The position numbers were made by a program, and so were the translations under genes. DNA of 64,000 nt from Saprolegnia diclina VS20 (lineage: Eukaryota; Oomycota; Saprolegniomycetes; Saprolegniales; Saprolegniaceae), in the NCBI RefSeq assembly GCF_000281045.1, contig NW_008246071.1, forward strand, positions 634,028-698,027, in the 5' to 3' direction. The notes under the pieces are model-generated. The model ran no database searches. It had not been told where the DNA came from and saw only the letters and a program-made list of their open reading frames with translations. Numbering within the stretch: the first letter of the stretch is position 1; every line of letters begins with the position of its first letter. Below, piece after piece: positions 30,901 to 41,661 of this stretch.

Positions 30901-33038
30901 CTTGACCCAGCACGCCGACGGGACGCAAATGCTTGGCAATGGCGCCAACAGCCATGTGGTAGGACAAATGCTGTGTTAATATGTCAGGGTGACAAATCAT
31001 CCGTGCAGATTGTGCGCAAGGAGGGCTATGCCGAAGTGAGCATCGACGTGGACGTCAACCTCACCGCGCAGCGGCACGCCCAAGGCATGAAGATCGCCGT
31101 CACCAAGGGCGGCATTCGCACGCGCAGCGTCGTCCGGTGCGTTCGAGTACGTCGCTAAAGTGTCGAGCTTGTTTCCGCATAGATTTGATGACGGCACGAC
31201 GATCGAAGTCGACTACGACACGCGCGTCATCGCGTCGGTTCACGGCATCTTGCGTGTGCGCAAGCCCGACGGCACGATCGTAATTGCCCAGGACAATGGG
31301 CTCGTCGAGTTTCGCCCGCGGTCGCTGGCCACGTCATCGTACCCCCGGGTACCCACTGGCTTTCAGAACACGTACATATCACGGGATGTTGGCATCGCTC
31401 TATAGAAGGCGGCGCGGGACGACGAAGAAGAGCCCGACTCGTCGAGTGGCGCCTACTACTTTGACTGCGTCAACGGCAGTCTCCGCCTGAGCGACCACGA
31501 GCACAATCATTTCGACTTGACGATCGGGGACGGCAAGCACCTTCCCGTGCTCAAGGTCGACCTCGCGGGCGTCGTCTCGGCAAGCGACTGCGCGAAATTC
31601 GGCGTCGATCCGATTGCTGCCAACGCTGTCGTCAACGACCCCCTGCAGCCCTTCTTGCTCATTCTGCAGGGCGACGGCACTGGCGTTGAGGTATCAACTT
31701 GATACCTTCAACAAACCGGATGGATGGGATTCGCTACCTGTAGGTGCTCCGACCGATGGACGTGGACGACTACCTCGCACTGCAGCGCCGGGACGCTCGG
31801 ATCGAACGCGTGCCTTGCATTGCTGTCGGTGCCAGCAACGACAACAAGCTGCATGTGTTTACGCACAGCTTGGGCCCGTTTACGCCCGTCGCACTCGCCG
31901 ACGCTACTGAGCGGACGGCCATTCTATCGACAGTCAAGATCCCGGCGCGGGCCAGTGCGCTGCTGTTGCAGCAACTGCACAACGTCGTGCCACTGCGCCC
32001 GCTTGCTGTGAGCTTGGTGCGGCGCTTACGTGAGATCACGCCGTTCGACGCGGTTCAATTCCAAACCATGGTACGACGTAGATCGATGTTTGGTCGCAGA
32101 AAGGCGAGTAGGTCGATGCTCTCTCGGCCTGGAATGCGTGGGCGGCCAATCGAGAGCTCACAAAGGACCAGTACGCAGTCATGGACCCGCGGGACGACGA
32201 GACGCGGGCCCAGGCGCATGTGCGTCCATCTTTGCGCTGAGCTCGAGGATCAACCACGGAGTTATGCAGGCCATGGAGAAGAAGATTGCGGCAGCGTACA
32301 AAGCGACGCGTGCGCGGCTCAAGGCCGAGCGCCTCAAGAAGCGCGAACGCGAACGCTTGGCCAAGCTCAACTCGGCGCTCGAAGAAGCAGGGCACGAGCC
32401 GTCGGCCGCCATGACGACGCTCAAAGAGGTACATGACCCTGTAGACGGCAGCGCCTTGACGCGCGATCACTAGGTGGAAAACGAAGAAGACGACGAGGAA
32501 GGTCGGAATGCAAGGCCAATGTCGTGTATAGCACCATGTGTATAGATGGCGACGACGACGAGGCACACTACGCCGGCATGCACTCGGACGACAGCGACGC
32601 CGACTCGCGCGACGACCTTGATGTGAATGTCGACGACGAGTACGAACTCCTTCTCACGGCCTTTTCGCACGCCGACACCGAGTCCAACGGCCGCTTGAAC
32701 CGCGTGCAGAGTACGTACGAAGTATGTGCGGCGCGGCTCATGCAAGAATGGATAGCGCGGCGGGCGCTCGTGCATGCGCTGGGCTTTGGTGTGAGCCAAA
32801 GTGACGTCAACGACGCGATCGAAACGTACTCGGAGGCTTATGACGACACGGTGCGCTGTTTGGTGAGGCCTTGCGTCACGCGGTGTAGGTGACGTTCGAG
32901 GTGTTTGCGCGCATCTTGACGTGCATGAAAGACGCGTACGACGAAGAAGCGAGTGCCAAGACACCGCGTGCGATGCCCCAGTTCCCGAGCCGACTCTCGA
33001 TGCCGTCCAAGCTCTCGCCGCGCCCCAAACATCCATAG
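27957..33038 (+). CDS. SPAG17: Central-pair protein SPAG17/PF6 with C-terminal EF-hand-like extension
   Basis: A large scaffold of the C1a projection of the flagellar central apparatus, controlling beat. It has many short introns. Recognised parts are the N-terminus (PWRPYVVLLLSGATKDEKAC), HIYVLFDYPASVTE joined to GLITYKMTGAEGPKGVALSA, a Pro/Val/Ala-rich linker, EVEWTDF-type motifs and repeated beta-strand blocks. Examples of those blocks are FSSGLVVSISSDGSIQQEY, VISFRTDGSQVIMYANGHVG, and VIASVHGILRVRKPDGTI with VIAQDNGLVEFRPR. After an acidic exon (VENEEDDEE), a GTCGGA...TATAG intron joins DGDDDEAHYAGMH and an EF-hand-like pair (LLLTAFSHADTESNGRL; VTFEVFARILTCM), ending at 33038. Without that intron the protein stops at 32545 and the EF-hand part would be a separate gene. 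No breaks remain once introns are removed. Confidence 0.83.
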
Positions 33039-33086
33039 TTTACAAGACAATATTGGTGTGGTTTGTACGGGAACCAACTACCGAGC

Positions 33087-34314
33087 TCAATGTGTCATGT
33101 TGCGGCGCATGGGCGACACCTTGGTTGGTCGGTTGTGCGGGAGGTAGCCCATGAGACGCTGCTCCGACGGCTTGGAGGCGTCCCGCGGCGCTGCCTCGGA
33201 CGCCTCGGTAAACACCTGAGGAAAGTGCTCTGCGCACATGTCCTTGATGAACGCTTCGTCGACGTCGTTGGCTTCGTCAAGGAACCGCTGGGCGGCGCGC
33301 CATGGATCGCGCTGGCGGTCAAGAGGCTCAATGGGCAGCCACGGCTCACTCTGCGCTTGGCGCAGCGGACTTGGTGCGTGTCGTGGCGACGGTGATTTTG
33401 TTCGGAGCCGCGCCATCATACTGGTCGCAAGGCTCTCAATGTACGCTGCATCCTCGTCGTTCACGGGCTGCGTGGGGCGGTCCAGCGTCCTAATATGTAC
33501 CTAAGAAGATTGCAGAGACGCTACCGCGACGTACGGCGTCGGGGCGCGTGCAAAGAAGAGCCGGTCACTCTCGACGAGGGCCATCTTTGGCTGGTGCGGC
33601 TTGAGTGGCTGGTTGTCCCAACGACTGCTCCTCCCGTCTTCGAAGTCGTTGTTGCCGCCAAGCGTCGACTCGTCAATGCGGCTAAACGATGCGCTGCGTT
33701 TGCAATCGAGCGACGACGACGAGCTCTCGCGACTCGACTTTTGGTTGTCGGGGAGCAACTCGTCCGGCTACACGCCGCCATGTCGTATCGCGTTGCAGTG
33801 CCAACTGTACCATGCGGGGGCCGCTGCTGTCGGTCGGATCGACGCGATTCTGGGCCGCTTTTGGTGCCAACTTGGTTGATGTCAGCGCAGATGCGTCCAT
33901 GAGCCGGTGCAAGAGTGCGACTGTCGACTCGGACACGTATTTGGCCGAGAGGTCGACAAAGATGCGCCGGAACTACACGAGCTGTGAGCGCAACACGACG
34001 TGTTGCGATTAGGGCGCACCGTTCGAAGCCGCTCCCGCACGACAGGGTCGTCAGTTGAGCCTTTGAGTAAAAACTTGCGCGGCAACGGCGCCGAGAGCGC
34101 CTCCATCTCGAGGATCTATTGCTCCTACTGTTGCACTTGCTACAACCAAGTCGAAACGTACGGGTTTGAGATGCTGGCGCAGCGTCTTGTGGCGGGCTTT
34201 GACCTCACGCGTCTTGCTGCCGTCCTTGAACGACACGTGGTAGAGCTCGACGCTGCGACCGGACGCCGACGTCGCGGTCGAGTGCCCCGTGAGACTTAGG
34301 AGGACTTGGCGCAT
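33087..34314 (-). CDS. PX-domain protein
   Basis: Likely phosphoinositide-binding and endosome-directed. Exon 1 is 34314-34162 (MRQVLLSLTGHSTATSASG, ELYHVSFKDGSKTREVKARH). A GTACG...AATAG intron then joins HLKP to ILEMEALSAPLPRKFLLKGS, and a further intron joins RLRT to FRRIFVDLSAKYV, completing a PX domain. The rest is Ser/Pro-rich with the blocks LLHRLMDASALTSTKLA and DPWRAAQRFLDEANDVDEAF, ending RRNMTH. The PX call rests on the basic RH-K...LRQHL core, the PLPRKF loop and the closing helix. The C-terminal part is unrecognised. The gene converges on SPAG17, 48 bp apart, and has the same orientation as its paralogue upstream. Confidence 0.75.
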
Positions 34315-34541
34315 CGGCTCTGCAATGCAAAATATTAAGCTTAGAGGCAACGCCCACGAGCGACCTTTGCGCTAAATACACAGCGTGTAACGGCGCGAGC
34401 GCGAAACCCACGCTTGCTTTCGTGCATGGAGTTGCGTAATTTGATTATGCTCGGTGTATGTCATCCCCACGACCCGTCTGTGGAGGTTTACGGGACGCAG
34501 TAAAGAAGCGGCACAGCGGCAACTATGCTAGACTCGATCGA

Positions 34542-35498
34542 CTAGAACGAATTGTTTGCTAATTGTTCGTCGACGTGGTGGCGAAGAATGGCCATCAGCT
34601 TGTCCGGATCAAACTCGGCTTGGACAAGCGGGGCGGCCAGCCACGTCTCGTACCCGCGCACGTTTCCATGGTGGTCCTGGTGGCCTACGACACGTCTTTT
34701 GTGTACATGCCAAGCGACGCGCCACGTACTGGGCGTGAAGCGATGCGCATGGTTGCCGTCGAGATGATTTGCGCAGCGCGCAGGTTCGTGCGGCTGGGGT
34801 CCTCGTCAGCAGCGATCAAAATGTATGTGATTGCTACCTTGGCGGGCACGGTGCGCGGCGGCCGAGGCGCGGTCAGCTGGAGATCGGGAAAGAGCTGTAG
34901 CATTGCAGCATTGAGCCTCTTGACGCAGACGACGTCATCGGGCTCGTCGTCGTCCACTCTGGGCGCGTCATTGTTGCCGTTGGCGGTGCGGTCCGACTAC
35001 GAAATACGGTTGGCCCCCTCTAGCGGGATGCATTTTACGGTGGTGTTGGTCGCAGAGACATTGTCAGCATGGTCGAACAAGTAATGCAGCTGCGCAATGC
35101 TCGCGCTTGTAAAGTAGATATGGGAAATCTGAGCACAGCAGTGCGCCAGCTACGGTCGCAGGCGTTCAGCGTCGAGTTGCACTTGGCGAGGTGCACGTAC
35201 TTGCTGCTCGCGCTCGGCCATGACCAGCGTGCTCCAGGCACTGTGCAGCGGCTTTTTGCGAGGGAATGCATCTAGTACCCACGGGTACCCACTGCAGACC
35301 TACGCGCCGCCGTGAGAACGTGGTGGCGGGACTCTGCTGGACGTCGAAGATGTGACGGCGAAGGAGGCTGTAGCGAGCCTGCGTCGTGCGCACGCGTGCT
35401 CCGTCCTGCAGCTGCAGGTGGTAGAGGCCGATGGCCTTACCGTTGGCGCCGAGCACGACCGAGCTGCCATGTACCGAGAGCGTCACTTGTCGGACCAT
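34542..35498 (-). CDS. PX-domain-like protein, paralogue of its neighbour
   Basis: There are six exons with 40-50-nt introns, all in phase. The protein starts MVRQVTLSVHGSSVVLGANG and IGLYHLQLQDGARVRTTQAR, clearly similar to the start of the adjacent gene ([17 protein letters not shown]). After RYSLLRRHIFD it continues VCSGYPWVLDAFPRKKPLHS and AEREQQLAHCC, matching a PX domain's PPKK-type loop and last helix. The C-terminal part (NRISVDDDEPDDVVCVKRLN, QLFPDLQLTAPRPPRTVPAK) is unrecognised and ends QLANNSF. Exon joins in the C-terminal third are less certain than in the first half. Confidence 0.6.
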
Positions 35499-35624
35499 GT
35501 TGAGACAGGCGGAATGGATCTTGGACAGGCACGATCGATTGTCAAAGGCAATTTGAGCTTTGTATTTGTTTCTAGAGGTTTTCAGTAGCCAGCTTGATTT
35601 CGTTTCTGGATCAAGAAGACCAGC

Positions 35625-36395
35625 ATGGCGAAGAAGGGGAAGACGGCCGTGATCCTCAACGTGTACGACCTCATGGACGCGAATGCATACACGCATGGTA
35701 GGTTGACGCTGTGTATGTGAAGGTCCGTCACGAGAGCGTGTAGGGCTCGGCCTTGGGGCCTTCCACTCGGGCGTCGACATTGCCGGCGACGAGTACTCGT
35801 TCGCGGGCGGTGCTGGCATCTTCACGTGCCGGCCCAAGCAGGCCGACGGCGCCGTCTTCCGCGAGTCCATTCCCATGGGCTACTTCGAAGGGTCGTCCAA
35901 CGACGCTCGACAGGTCCTCGATGAGCTGCGGTCCGAGTTCCAAGGCCACCAGTACAACCTCCTGACAAAGTATCTGCAACCTGCGGCTATGTGGCAAACT
36001 CACAGAGCTCTCTTGGCAATAGGAACTGCAACACTTTCTCCAACGAGCTCTGTCTGCGACTCCTTGGCGTCCCGATTCCCGCCTACGTCAACCGCATGGC
36101 GTACCTCGGGTCGTTCTTGAGCTGTCTCTTGCCGCGCGAGCTCACGGGCCAAGCGCCCGTCGAGGGCGACTCGACACCTGTAGCGGCAACCAACCAAAGG
36201 CCATCGTACACGTCGTTTGGCGGTAAGACATTCTGTGATGAACGTGCAAATGCTCATGTCGATAGCGTAGGCTCGGGCATCTCACTCCGTGGCACGGCGC
36301 CCACTACGGACACGGACGAAGACATGGAGGTACGCCGAGAGAAGCGGCGCCTCGCTGCCATGCGGCGCATCGAGCTCATGCAACAAAGCTCGTAA
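35625..36395 (+). CDS. DeSI/PPPDE-family cysteine peptidase
   Basis: A predicted deSUMOylating or deubiquitinating peptidase. Exons are 35625-35697, 35744-35969, 36023-36222 and 36271-36395, with introns of 46, 53 and 48 nt, giving 207 residues. The fold motifs are NVYDLMDAN, GAFHSGVDIAGDEYSF (catalytic His), SIPMGYFEGSSNDARQVLDE and NCNTFSNELCLRLLG (catalytic Cys), followed by VPIPAYVNRMAYLG. The Cys motif is exactly restored by splicing AA|GAACTGC. The C-terminal extension is polar and helical (EVRREKRRLAAMRRIELMQ). The catalytic dyad is intact, so it is probably active. The start is the ATG of MAKKGKTAVIL. Confidence 0.92.
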
Positions 36396-37402
36396 GGGCT
36401 CTATTAAACTACGCACAACAATATCACCTCATCCCACCTACTGTATTACCATCCCCAAATCATCTTAGCGGATTGTGGCGCTCGGTTTGGTGCTCGAGAC
36501 CTCTCGACAAGCTCTCACGTCAATCTGCTTGACGAAAAGTTGCTTGTTACGTTAGGCCTTGGACGTGTCGCTGTGAAGAAGCATGATCACCACCCTTCTT
36601 TCCGTCACAAGGTCCTAGGACAACCTATCTTGAGGTGGCCGTCGAGTGTCCCGACGCCGAGGTCACCCTTGTAGCCCTTTCCGTCAACTGTTTGCTTGGT
36701 CTTGGCGTCGCCCTTGATAAAGCGTGCAAAGATGGAAGCCATGTAGCACACCTAGCCGCAGCTTTGGCAGCAAGCGCGTCGCTGTCGCCGTGGTGACGTT
36801 GCAGCCTACTGGGCACGATCGTCATCTTGCAGCACGACACAGACGTGCCGAGCGTGCGAGGTGCCCTGCCTCCAGCGCTGTAGCCTCGAGAACGACGACC
36901 GAAAAGAGGCTGCTACAGACGCCAAGGCCATTTCAATCGTCTTCCATCCATAGCAGGTGGTCCAGGGAGCCCAAACACCAAAGAATGACGCTCATTGCGT
37001 GCCTACAGCTCGAGCTATGTACCATTCAAGTCGTGAAAACTGGTACGAAACCTGTAGTATCAATGTATCAGTGTATCAACCCACCGTCAAACCCAAACGC
37101 GTCTAGCACACGCTGCAGACACGCTACGAGCACCATACGTAGGGCATTGAGCTCCCCACGACTTCCGCTATCCATGTAGAATGAAACAAAAGAGTTCGTT
37201 CCAAACGCCAAAGTCGTCCATGAGCAGCCGACGAGCAGCCGTGCACATCAGATCCGGATAATGTTCACCGGATAAGAACACTGTGCCACCAGTAGACTGC
37301 CGAATATAAGAGAACGTACGACCTTCCAACATGGCAGATGCCGAAACTCGCGTTCGGCGACAGGCCATTGGCTAAAATTCGGTCGTGCGCTGGCAGCCGA
37401 GC
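36396..37402. promoter_or_regulatory. Intergenic region with GGCT promoter motifs
   Basis: Apart from the possible small gene, this kilobase shows no gene. ATCCGGATA at 37252-37260 is followed by ACCGGATA (37267-37274), 128-151 bp before the cyclotransferase ATG. ATTGG lies at 37367-37371, 32 bp before it. Confidence 0.45.
36605..36742 (-). CDS. Possible small protein, 45 residues
   Basis: A short frame starting MASIFARFIKGDAKTKQTVD and ending in an Arg-Thr-Leu stop. Its Lys/Gly/Asp composition and codon use look coding-like, and the start is well defined. It could be complete or the first exon of a longer gene: GTTGTC just after AAG ATA G could be a donor, but I found no convincing following exon. 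No family was recognised. Confidence 0.3.
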   Translation of the reverse strand: MASIFARFIKGDAKTKQTVDGKGYKGDLGVGTLDGHLKIGCPRTL

Positions 37403-37903
37403 ATGACTGCCCCGCGCTTGCCGTTCTTCGTCTATGGCACGCTCATGTACGTCCATCTGCAGGAGACATGCTGGTCTCATGGCTGCTGCAGGAAGGGCTT
37501 CCGCAACTACGACAAGCACGTGCGTGGCTTCTCCAGCCTACGCTTCGTGCACGACCGCGCCTACGTCAAACGTGCGGCCTTGTATCACTTTGAGTACGGG
37601 TACCCGGGCCTCTATGCGACGGCGTCCGACGACTGCGTCTACGGTGAGCTCTTGACGGCCGACGATCCTGCCGAATACGATCAGCTTCTGAAGGACTTGG
37701 ATGCTCTGGAAGAGTACTTTGCGCCGAACGACCCGACCAACGAGTATGACCGCGTCCGTGTCCAAGTACACACTGCGGACGGCGGGCGCATTGACGCATG
37801 GGTCTACTACTGCAAGATTCCGCTCGAGAACGCAAAGGAGCGCGTCGTCAGCGGCGACTGGCGCGCGTACATGACACCGATGCAGCAGACAATGTTTCTT
37901 TAG
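37403..37903 (+). CDS. Gamma-glutamylcyclotransferase-like (AIG2 family) protein
   Basis: Predicted to release 5-oxoproline from gamma-glutamyl peptides, within the glutathione/gamma-glutamyl cycle. There are two exons, 37403-37446 and 37492-37903, joined over a 45-nt intron, giving 151 residues. The join restores the family start PFFVYGTLMKGFRNYDKHV. The rest fits: YPGLYATASDDCVYGELL, then LDALEEYFAPND with the predicted catalytic Glu, and AWVYYCKIP. The length is normal for the family. The stop overlaps the stop of the converging neighbour by four bases. Confidence 0.9.
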   Translation: MTAPRLPFFVYGTLMYVHLQETCWSHGCCRKGFRNYDKHVRGFSSLRFVHDRAYVKRAALYHFEYGYPGLYATASDDCVYGELLTADDPAEYDQLLKDLDALEEYFAPNDPTNEYDRVRVQVHTADGGRIDAWVYYCKIPLENAKERVVSGDWRAYMTPMQQTMFL

Positions 37904-39026
37904 TGGCGCCGAGCGGCCTTTTTAATGTCGGCTTTTCGCGCTCGAATCACCGCGAGCTCGTCGTCAATAGCTTGTCGCGCTTCCTTACTCGTCTCGGTCT
38001 GTTGCCGCTCCCGCAGCCGCGCTTCTCGGTCCCGCAAAACGACGAGGAGTGGTTTCTGAACAGCGTCGGTGGCCTGCGCCATGACATGCTCCACGACCGA
38101 GGGCGCCTCGTCCGAGCCTTGTGCGAAAAAGCCGCCGAGGCCACTCGCGCCAAAGAGCACCATCCAAAAGCCCGTCCAGTGGTACGCCCGGAGCTCGGTG
38201 AGGTGCAGTTTGAGCTGCTTGGCATTCTTCTTGACCAACGCGCCTTGGGTGTTGGAGCAGCTCTCGCACTGCGGATAATACCTAGTACCCAGAGATGCTT
38301 GAGAGTATTACGGTGACGCGTACGCGTACCGCTGTGTGACGGGACCAAAGAGTTTGGCCCACAGTCGTGCGTTCTCGGCCTTGGCGACCAGCACGGGCGG
38401 CATGTGGTCGGCGTGGTATTTGGACCGCTTCGTACCGCACGTGTGGCAGCCGTAGAGGCGGCCAAAGCTTTGAATGACGGCCCGCGCATTTCCATCAGCG
38501 TACTATCGGAGCTCAGACGACGATGAAATCTTCTGCGATCGTACTTCGATCGTGGCAGGCAGCGAGATGCGCGCGTGCCCGAATGCACCGGGGTGTCGAA
38601 AGTCGCTCGGAGCAAGCGCGCGGAACCGGCCACCAAGAAGCCTACGATGCGTGGGAATCATTGGACCGCCACAGTGGCCACGTACCGGAAGAGGAGAAGC
38701 CCCGAGGTAGCGGCCGCCGTGAGCTCGAGCGGCGTTGGCTCCGTTGAATTATGGCGAAGGCAGAAGGCACCGGCCATTGCGCTTGAAGACGCCACGCCAA
38801 GGCCACCGAGGAGGCTCGGCAAGACGGGCATCGCGACCGAGACGCGCACAATGTACATGGAGAGTTGGGTCAGCGAGACGCCGCCGAGGAAGAGCGCGCC
38901 GCCGCCTACAGCATCGATCGCTGTCCGCTCGAGCGCGCCCACGAGAACTTGGCTGCGCAAGGCCACAAGCTTCGCCTGCCACTGCGCCAGCCGCTCCTCC
39001 CACGCGCTGTCTTCGTCGTTCACCAT
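37900..39026 (-). CDS. Membrane protein with CxxC...HxDH...CxxC putative zinc site
   Basis: There are four exons with introns of 42-48 nt, giving about 330 residues. An N-terminal helical region (SAWEERLAQWQAKLVALRSQ) is followed by hydrophobic segments (GGGALFLGGVSLTQLSMYIV, MPVLPSLLGGLGVASSSAMA). The conserved-looking core is FGRLYGCHTCGTKRSKYHAD, HMPPVLVAKAENARLW, and, across an intron, RYYPQCESCSNTQGALVKKN. Together these give two CxxC pairs and His/Asp residues that could bind zinc. A last membrane segment follows (GFWMVLFGASGLGGFFAQG), then a basic coiled tail. I recall similar uncharacterised eukaryotic proteins but cannot name the family. Confidence 0.7.
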
Positions 39027-39994
39027 GCCCTTTGACCGAGGGATACGATTCGTTAAAATCCTGGCGTTTCAAACCCTGCTTTGTATACGATTCGTCGCGC
39101 CATTAGCATTTCAGCCAATGGTGTGGGGCTGTCAGAGCGCACCGATTGGCTGAAACGGTATCTTTTTAGAGCGCCTTCAAACGCGGCCCTAGCCCTTGCG
39201 TTTTGTCTGAACTGTGATGTGCAGCGACTGACCTTATGTTCGAGATGAGTATTTCAGGCGAGTTGTCTATGGCCGCGCGCTCCATCGCGTGGCAAGCTGT
39301 TTTCTTTGACTTTGCAATGTGGGGGAGCGTGTTTCGAAGCACGACGAGATATTTTCGTCGGGGGGGGCTCGGCTTGCAAGGTTGCTGCGCGTCTCATATT
39401 CCCGCCAAAATTTTGAAGCCTAAAACTCAAAAATACATGTCAACATAGCGGTCAGCTTCCTCGCGGCAGCTGCCATGGGCGCAAAACCTCAAGCTTTTGC
39501 CACTCGACTCGTCGCTCGTCGCGAGCTCACGTTTCTTGACGTGATTCCTTTTCTTTCGATCCGATAGACGACGAGCAAAGTGCAATGTCAACGTCTTGAA
39601 GCTCGAGAAGCCAATGATCGAGCGCTGGTGTGACTGATTGACGACCGGTCAGTCCGATCAGCATAAGCTCGTGGGGGGCACCAACACACCATTGACTCAC
39701 CGTGTGCGTGTGCTAGTGTAGATCATGAGCATCTCTGTGTGTCCCATCCACGAAAGGAGGTTGCTATTTTGGAGCAACAACATATGATTTTGAGTATCTC
39801 GCCCGTCGTCGCGTGTCATGTTTACGGCGAGGAGGTCGGCAACCGTCCGCAAGGCGTTCCTACTGTAGATATGGACGATGCGATGATGCTCCGACACTTC
39901 TCGCGTATGTAATGGCCTCTCCGTTTGAAGCCGACCAAATAGCAGATCCGGCCGCGTCGGTCACTTGTCGTACGGCAGTGTTCAATTCGCCACG
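39027..39994. other. Divergent intergenic region before the P450 gene
   Basis: 968 bp. It contains the inverted CCAAT pair at 39109-39155 and an eight-G run near 39360. The open frames here show no start or splice logic. No gene is supported. Confidence 0.4.
39109..39155. promoter_or_regulatory. Inverted CCAAT repeat
   Basis: TTTCAGCCAAT at 39109-39119 and its exact reverse complement ATTGGCTGAAA at 39145-39155 are separated by 25 bp. The pair lies 83-129 bp upstream of the minus-strand ATG at 39026. CCAAT is the known core of NF-Y sites. The perfect 11-bp arms make a paired site or a cruciform possible. Confidence 0.55.
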
Positions 39995-41661
39995 ATGGCC
40001 ACGATCAACGCGAGCCTTCACGATGCAATTACTTACTATCAGTGCGGCGGCGTCGACTTGTTGAAGTCACTGTCGCCCAGCGTCGTGCGACTGGATGTTC
40101 TCCTCCTCCGCACATTGGTTGCGGTCGCGGTGGTCGCGCTGAGCCTGTGTTTCCTCCCGACCACGTGGGCCACGATTGCACAAAAGCACCGCATCGCCAG
40201 CGCGCTACGAAGCTTGCCCGGCCCCCCGGGGCTTCCCCTCCTCGGCAACTTGATCCAGCTCGGGCAGCACATGCACGACCTGCACCTCTGGAAGGTATAC
40301 TCCATGTCCAGTGACCATGAAAGCTCAGCGTGCGTATGTAGCGCCACTTGGCTACGGTCTACGGGTCCACGTATGCGATTCGCGTCGACTTGGTCATGAA
40401 CGGCTCGATCGTGACCAACAAGCCGTGCAACATTGAACACATTCTGAGCACCAACTGCAGCAACTACGTCAAGCCACAGATCATCCAAGACGTGTGCAAG
40501 GAGGTGATGGGGCAATCCATCTTTGCCATCAACCCCGACTCGCCGCTCTGGGCGTGCCAGCGCAAGCTCATGGCCAACATGTTTTCCGTCAACTCGTTCC
40601 GGAAATACATGGACTCGGTGTTTGTGGATGCGGCTGATGCTGCGCTCGGTCGGCTAGATGCTGCCGCACGCCGCAACGACACGGTCAACCTCGAGACGAC
40701 GCTGCTCACGCTCACGACCACGATTGCCTTTCGCATCGGGTTTGGGCGCCACGTGCCAGAGGCCATGACCACCGACGCGTTCCATGGGCTCTTTCGCGAG
40801 GCGGGGGCAATCACCGCCAACCGCTTCACGCGCCCGTGGTACAAGTTTGCCGGCGCGGTTTTGCCGTCTGAAGCCCGGCTCCGGACTGTCGTCGGTGAAA
40901 TCGATGCGGCTTTGTATGCGCTCATTGCGGAGCGGAAGGCGGCGCCCGTGACTCCGAGTGCGGTGGATGTGCTCTCGCAGCTGCTTGACCAGCAGCGCCG
41001 CGGCCTTCTCGAGCTCAGCGATACGGTCGTGCGCGACACGATGATGACGGTGCTCTTGGCGGGGCGCGAGACGGTCGCGAGCGGCCTCCTCTGGATCCTC
41101 TATTGTGTGAGTCGCCACCCGGCAGTCGAAGCCAAGCTTTTGGCCGAAGTCGACGGAGTGTCGAGCGTCGACTACGAGTCAATGAGCAGCCTTGTTTACA
41201 TGGAAGCCGTCATGAAGGAGACGTGGCGGCTCTTTCCCCCAACGCCGCTCGAGCTCAAGGCGGCGGTTGCGGACGACGTGTTGCCTGATGGCACGTTTGT
41301 GCCGGCGGGTGTCAACGTCGAGTTTTCGCCGTTCGTAATGAACCGGGATCCGACCCGGTGGCGCAACCCCGATGCGTTCGAGCCCGAACGCTGGCTCGAG
41401 CCCGGGTTCTCGCCCACCGATTTCGAGTACCCGGTTTTCAACGCCGGCAAGCGCAAGTGCGTCGGTCAGCGCATCGCGATGCTCCAGACAAAGTTCATTC
41501 TCTGCAAGCTCTACCGCCACCTCCGATTTGACATGCTCGATGAGAAGGACCCGACGTTTGCGCTCGGCATCTCTCTCTTTCCGACCAACGGCATGGCTGT
41601 CAAGCCCGTCTTGCGTCGGCCGTCCAGCACGCTCTCAACGACGCCGGCACCCGCGGCATAA
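39995..41661 (+). CDS. Cytochrome P450, CYP86-clan-like
   Basis: A heme-thiolate monooxygenase, probably ER-anchored, acting on a fatty acid, sterol or similar substrate. There are two exons, 39995-40294 and 40342-41661, joined over a 47-nt intron, giving 539 residues. An N-terminal membrane anchor (LLLRTLVAVAVVALSLCFLP) is followed by the proline hinge (LPGPPGLPLLGN). Later come the I-helix (TVLLAGRETVASGLLW), the K-helix ExxR (MKETWRLFPPTPLE), the PERF-type FEPERW and the heme-binding loop FNAGKRKCVGQRIA. All key residues are present. The substrate is not deducible from sequence alone. CYP86-clan likeness is inferred from the I-helix and K-helix wording and the long region between the ExxR and the heme loop. 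Confidence 0.95.

Noticed and set aside
27957-32545. Many stops and frame changes in SPAG17, suggesting decay
   Set aside because: Each examined break falls at a phase-correct mini-intron.
39599-39700. Possible tRNA-like inverted repeats
   Set aside because: No A/B box or acceptor-stem pairing could be made consistently.
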